Source of the DNA: an uncultured Ectothiorhodospiraceae bacterium
GTDB taxonomy: Bacteria; Pseudomonadota; Gammaproteobacteria; UBA6429; Thiohalophilaceae
Reading direction: 5' to 3'
DNA length: 64,000 bases
Assembly (NCBI GenBank): GCA_947260005.1
Contig: CAMYOL010000058.1
Coordinates: 62,001-126,000, forward strand
Numbering within the stretch: the first letter of the stretch is position 1; the number at the start of each line of letters is the position of its first letter. Below, piece by piece: positions 61,070 through 64,000 of the stretch. Position numbers and translations under genes: made by a program. The notes beneath the pieces are model-generated. The model saw nothing but the letters and a program-made list of their open reading frames with translations. It did not search any database and was not told the DNA's origin.

Positions 61070-62155
61070 CTAGAAATGAAAAGCAAAACCAGCAAAAATT
61101 CCAATTCCGGAAACATCAACAGTCTCATTATTGTCGCTCTCAGCTGCCGCATCAATATACTTAATCTCTCCAAAGAAACCCACGTCATCACCACGATATT
61201 CCAGGCCACCTAAAAGCTGGTAGGCTATCCCTGTCGCGTCACCTGCCACATTCGGACCACTTATCTCAGTTGAAGCCGAGCCAAGCCCGGCACCGATATA
61301 TGGTTGTAAATTTGATTCACTTCTAAAGTACTGTTTCACATTAGCCGTAATAAGAAACACATCGACGTCATGTTGGTCAGTTTGTCCCACCGTCGTAAAG
61401 CTTGCCGAATAACTTAAAACTTCTCCTCCCAGTGTTAGCCCAGAAGGATATTGGTAATAAGCTTCAATACCGTAAGGACTTACACTATCGTCAAAACTAC
61501 GATCCGCGCTGACAATAAATTGAGTGTCCTCGGATAAGGTCATGGTCCCTAACTTAAGCATAATACCAAAACCACCTGGCTCCACAGGCACATCATATTC
61601 AGATGATCGTTCTGATTCTGGTTCTGCATCATTGCTGCTGGCTTTAGATGGCGTCTTGGGAGCTGCGGCGATGACGACCTTGCTACCTGCGTACTGGCTG
61701 ACCGTGCGCGGATTTTTAAGTAACTGAATAGACGCCAGGCTTGAACGTGATGAACGGGACATCAAACTTAGTTCTGCCTCGGGGCCATCGGCGGTCTCTT
61801 TAACTGAAACTCTGAATAGATAGATTCGACCGGCTTTCGCACGAATAGAATAACCCGCAGACTTTGCTCCCCCCACATTCAGCACAAGCTGACCCGGTGG
61901 TAGTGTCCAGACCGTGAAGGCACCGGGGACTAATCGCCCAATCTCATAATTATTAAGTTTGATAACCGGGGACAGGCTATTACCATCCAGTTGGTATATG
62001 TAAATAACCGCCTTACCCTTTGGAACTGGAAATTCTCTTGTGTATCTGCTCTCAGCGGCCGTACCAAACTCAGGTACAGTAGCGAAAGCCACCTGACTCA
62101 CCAACATCATAACCAACAGCAAGATTAGAAAACCTGAATATTCAATACCCCTCAT
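61070..62155 (-). CDS. Two-domain outer membrane protein (DUF2846-like plus beta-barrel)
   Basis: The 361-residue protein has a signal peptide (to about residue 25) and a strong AAGGAGGG Shine-Dalgarno. Residues about 42-125 resemble DUF2846 (GKAVIYIYQLDGNSLSPVIKL, VPGAFTVWTLPPGQLVLNV). A Ser/Pro/Glu-rich linker (about 155-195) joins a C-terminal barrel (about 200-361) ending GIGIFAGFAFHF with the terminal Phe typical of outer membrane assembly. Its function is unknown; it diverges from the FHA gene. Confidence 0.85.
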   Translation of the reverse strand: MRGIEYSGFLILLLVMMLVSQVAFATVPEFGTAAESRYTREFPVPKGKAVIYIYQLDGNSLSPVIKLNNYEIGRLVPGAFTVWTLPPGQLVLNVGGAKSAGYSIRAKAGRIYLFRVSVKETADGPEAELSLMSRSSRSSLASIQLLKNPRTVSQYAGSKVVIAAAPKTPSKASSNDAEPESERSSEYDVPVEPGGFGIMLKLGTMTLSEDTQFIVSADRSFDDSVSPYGIEAYYQYPSGLTLGGEVLSYSASFTTVGQTDQHDVDVFLITANVKQYFRSESNLQPYIGAGLGSASTEISGPNVAGDATGIAYQLLGGLEYRGDDVGFFGEIKYIDAAAESDNNETVDVSGIGIFAGFAFHF

Positions 62156-62533
62156 ACGGATCCCTCCTTAGATTCACTACAATAGTATCATAAGATGAAC
62201 TACTGCGGCCTTCTTAATAGTCCAATTACAACCCAAAACAGATGTGTAAATGCTGTAGACGATTAAGCCCATCCACGACTTAAAGGGTTAATTTATTGGG
62301 GCTGAAACAGCCGGTTTTTTTGTTTAGAACTTCTACTTATTCTTACATCTTTTAATATTGCTTATTATAAGTTAAGATGCTAGCGAGGTTTTGCTCTCGC
62401 CAATAAATATTTAAAACAAGTGACGCCATATCATTAGAAAAAATCTGACACTATCTGACATTTCAAACTATAGGTTTTATTTTGTTTATCCTATATATTT
62501 CTGTTTTGGCAGGGCATATTGGGGGGAATAATA
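62156..62533. other. 378-base divergent region with a terminator-like hairpin
   Basis: No gene is visible. A GGCTG-AAA-CAGCC stem (62300-62312) with GG and seven T residues lies on the + strand about 200 bases before the FHA gene, with no gene upstream to serve. The rest is AT-rich and should hold promoters of the outer membrane gene and the FHA gene. Confidence 0.5.
62300..62321 (+). terminator. Orphan terminator-like hairpin upstream of the FHA gene
   Basis: A five-base-pair stem GGCTG/CAGCC with AAA loop is followed by GG and a run of seven T residues. No + strand gene lies upstream within the window, so a short transcript or an attenuated leader is implied if the element is real. Confidence 0.4.
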
Positions 62534-62875
62534 ATGGCCGAAGAAGTAGCACAACAATTAGGTATGCGCTTACGCAAGAAAGATGATTTTTCTACACTCA
62601 TTGAACTATCTCATGGTGAAATTATTTTAGGACGATCAACAGAGTGTACGATCGTTATTGAGGATTCAACCGTGAGCGCACGTCATGCGCGTATTTATAC
62701 CTATTTATCCGTCTCATATATTGAAGACATGGACAGCTCAAATGGTACATTTATCAATGAAAATAAAGTCCAGAAACATATCTTAAAACCGGATGATGTT
62801 ATAAGACTGGGTAAATTCCAGCTGATTGTTGATAAAGGACGGGCAACTTCAGAAAATAAGAAAAATTATTTTTGA
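62534..62875 (+). CDS. FHA-domain protein
   Basis: The 113-residue protein starts at ATG 62534 with GGGGGGAA ahead of it. It is one forkhead-associated domain: IILGRSTECTIVIEDSTVSARHARI (Gly33-Arg34, Ser49, His51) and DSSNGTFINENKVQK (Asn70-Gly71-Thr72), the residues that bind phosphothreonine. Such a lone FHA protein usually reads out a Ser/Thr kinase or works in a secretion system. No kinase is in the window. Confidence 0.93.
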   Translation: MAEEVAQQLGMRLRKKDDFSTLIELSHGEIILGRSTECTIVIEDSTVSARHARIYTYLSVSYIEDMDSSNGTFINENKVQKHILKPDDVIRLGKFQLIVDKGRATSENKKNYF

Positions 62876-62951
62876 AATATTTTCTTATTTAGCTGAGGAT
62901 TCTGATTCTTCCCCAATAAAAACCGAATTTGTAATACCATTAAAGGGCATG

Positions 62952-63311
62952 TCATTTTCCAGGTTCACCCGCAAAGAAAGCTTCCATTTCAGAAATGAGT
63001 TTTTCCTGATACTGACGCAACCAGTAATAAAGGTGAAACCGATACTTATTTTCAAACATCAACATGTCTGTATAGGCTTTGACTAACTCACGACGTGCTT
63101 CCTGCATACGGTCTGGTTTTTTATTAAATATCTCATCATACCAGCCCGAAATAAATTCATCATCAAATTGATATTGGCTGCGGATTGTTTTCGTTAAAAA
63201 GTAAGCACACATCCGCTCTTCCGTGAACTTACTTCTTATTACCTTTTCTATCTTTTCTATCTTTTCTATCTTTTCTTCAGCCTCAGTTCACTTATCTACC
63301 ATTCCTGGCAT
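62952..63311 (-). pseudogene. Unknown gene interrupted by an in-frame TGA near its start
   Basis: The ATG at 63309-63311 has a perfect ribosome site (GAGGAG, six bases away) and begins MPGMVDK, then meets TGA (63288-63290, codon 8). The same frame then continues without a stop through EAEEKIEKIEKIEKVIRSKF to the 86-residue part ending GEPGK (62952). One CGA-to-TGA change (Arg to stop) would explain this. The downstream part may still be made from an ATG at 63212. The family is not recognised; the protein is helical and charged. Alternatives are a sequencing error or recoding. Confidence 0.65.
63243..63275. repeat. 9-base tandem repeat CTTTTCTAT, about 3.6 copies
   Basis: Units at 63243-63251, 63252-63260 and 63261-63269 are identical and a partial fourth follows. 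On the - strand the repeat reads as Lys-Ile-Glu codons within the interrupted frame at 62952-63311, so unit number can change without a frameshift. Confidence 0.92.
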
Positions 63312-63411
63312 AACCTACTCCTCTACGATCAGTTTTATCAGTTACTTCTGGATGTATTATTGTTTGAATGATTAAATGAATATATTTATCTCGGGATTAT
63401 TTGTCGCGATC

Positions 63412-63960
63412 TCATTTTTTTGTTATCTGACTATTAATCTCGTTAAAAAAATCACTGTACTCATCATCAGGCATATAGGATGACAATACCTTCATCGCAT
63501 CACAGGCAATATCCGCATGCAATTTTGCTGTATTCCCATCCCCCGTCATCGCAAACCGGCGAGCTGAATGTACATGATCCCATACACAGCGCTGCAACTT
63601 TCCCGACAAATGCAGAGAATCTTCCTGTGCCTGATGATTTTTCAAATACAAAGATAAGCCATTCAGTGTCATAGAACCCATGTTAGTTGAATAGTTCTGA
63701 ATATCATCGGACTCCACTGACGTTAAAGAACTGACCACATTCTGGTATTTTATATCTTGATAATCTTTAACAGAATAATTGCGACTAACCTCTTCGACGA
63801 TCTCATCAATTAATTTATGTAATGCTCCACTAATTTCATGATGATTATCGGAAGGTGATAATGAACGATAACTATGAATCCGGTCATGCAATGACACAAG
63901 AAAAAGTTCGGTATAAAGTCGCCTGATTTTATTAAGAAGTGACTCTTTATGCTCTTTCAT
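63412..63960 (-). CDS. Unknown helical protein at the window edge
   Basis: The 182-residue product begins MKEHKESLLNKIRRL (ATG at 63958-63960, weak GAGA site). The frame is also open to the window edge from 63961 on, so a longer protein is possible. It is mostly helical and polar with no signal peptide (GALHKLIDEIVEEVS, RFAMTGDGNTAKLHADIACDAMKVL). No family is recognised. It is on the same strand as the interrupted gene at 62952, 100 bases away. Confidence 0.65.
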   Translation of the reverse strand: MKEHKESLLNKIRRLYTELFLVSLHDRIHSYRSLSPSDNHHEISGALHKLIDEIVEEVSRNYSVKDYQDIKYQNVVSSLTSVESDDIQNYSTNMGSMTLNGLSLYLKNHQAQEDSLHLSGKLQRCVWDHVHSARRFAMTGDGNTAKLHADIACDAMKVLSSYMPDDEYSDFFNEINSQITKK

Positions 63961-64000
63961 TTTATATCTCGGTCTTCTGTCCTGATAAAACAATAAATGT

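Noticed and set aside
63243-63275. CRISPR or regulatory array from the CTTTTCTAT repeats
   Set aside because: The units are 9 bases with no spacers and lie in phase inside a reading frame.
1-64000. tRNA, rRNA, insertion sequence, integrase or prophage genes
   Set aside because: I looked for these by eye on both strands and saw none; a weak or partial element could still be missed.

Overview
The window looks like chromosomal DNA of a gammaproteobacterium with moderate to low GC, probably a chemolithoautotroph. This rests on gene content: the order yqgE-ruvX-pyrR-pyrB-pyrC'-pyrK, pilT/pilU beside yggS-proC-yggT, a bacterial-type phosphoribulokinase (Calvin cycle), slyX, several HDOD and PilZ proteins, and PA2778/PA2779-type genes. 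I cannot name a genus. I see no rRNA, tRNA, CRISPR array, transposase, integrase or prophage genes.

Layout. 1-4625: pyrimidine operon on the + strand, starting inside yqgE and ending in pyrK; its dihydroorotase has lost the HxH metal site and is probably a structural partner of aspartate carbamoyltransferase. 4626-12958: a TerB-like membrane protein, a secreted nuclease, pilT-pilU (- strand) diverging from yggS-proC-yggT, and a dynamin-like GTPase. 13028-14391: a compact mercury-type module, merR diverging from merC plus a CopZ-like metal-binding gene, with a readable MerR operator. 14638-22426: prk with terminator, FIST sensor, HIT protein, a cNMP-rhodanese fusion, an HDOD protein, an SH3/coiled-coil protein, a Rieske protein, YjbQ and a Lys-tailed HU protein. 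22465-27140: a - strand run (HAD, YfaZ, HDOD, PA2778, PA2779, double cNMP). 27275-33542: rhomboid-TPR, a zinc-ribbon/TPR membrane protein, a secreted sulfurtransferase, a Ycf46-type AAA+ protein, a candidate structured RNA and CbiX/SirB.

33614-43264 holds small regulatory and envelope genes: four PilZ proteins (two look like a tandem duplication), a HEAT lipoprotein, an Rrf2 regulator, DUF2244, a CDF transporter remnant with an internal deletion, a THI5-like protein, an HDOD-GAF protein and an SRAP protein. 43545-46662 is a four-gene unit of ECF sigma factor, zinc-finger anti-sigma, secreted acidic Pro/Glu-repeat protein and TPR/beta-barrel outer membrane protein; it is the best candidate here for an undescribed system. 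A repeat cluster follows, then dinB, an FKBP, GNAT, RDD, an MJ1255-type glycosyltransferase, a zincin-like protein, slyX and a GDSL esterase. 54013-63993 has bactofilin with an unknown partner, small lipoproteins, parvulin, an HD-GYP protein, glutaredoxin, HIT, DUF427, NnrU, a DUF3012 microprotein, an outer membrane protein, an FHA protein and a gene interrupted by an in-frame TGA.

Common threads are surface behaviour and second-messenger signalling (type IV pilus motors, PilZ, HD-GYP, HDOD, cNMP domains, bactofilin), sulfur/metal chemistry (rhodaneses, Rieske, Mer/CopZ, CbiX) and autotrophy. Functions are read from motifs and family memory; no database search was run.
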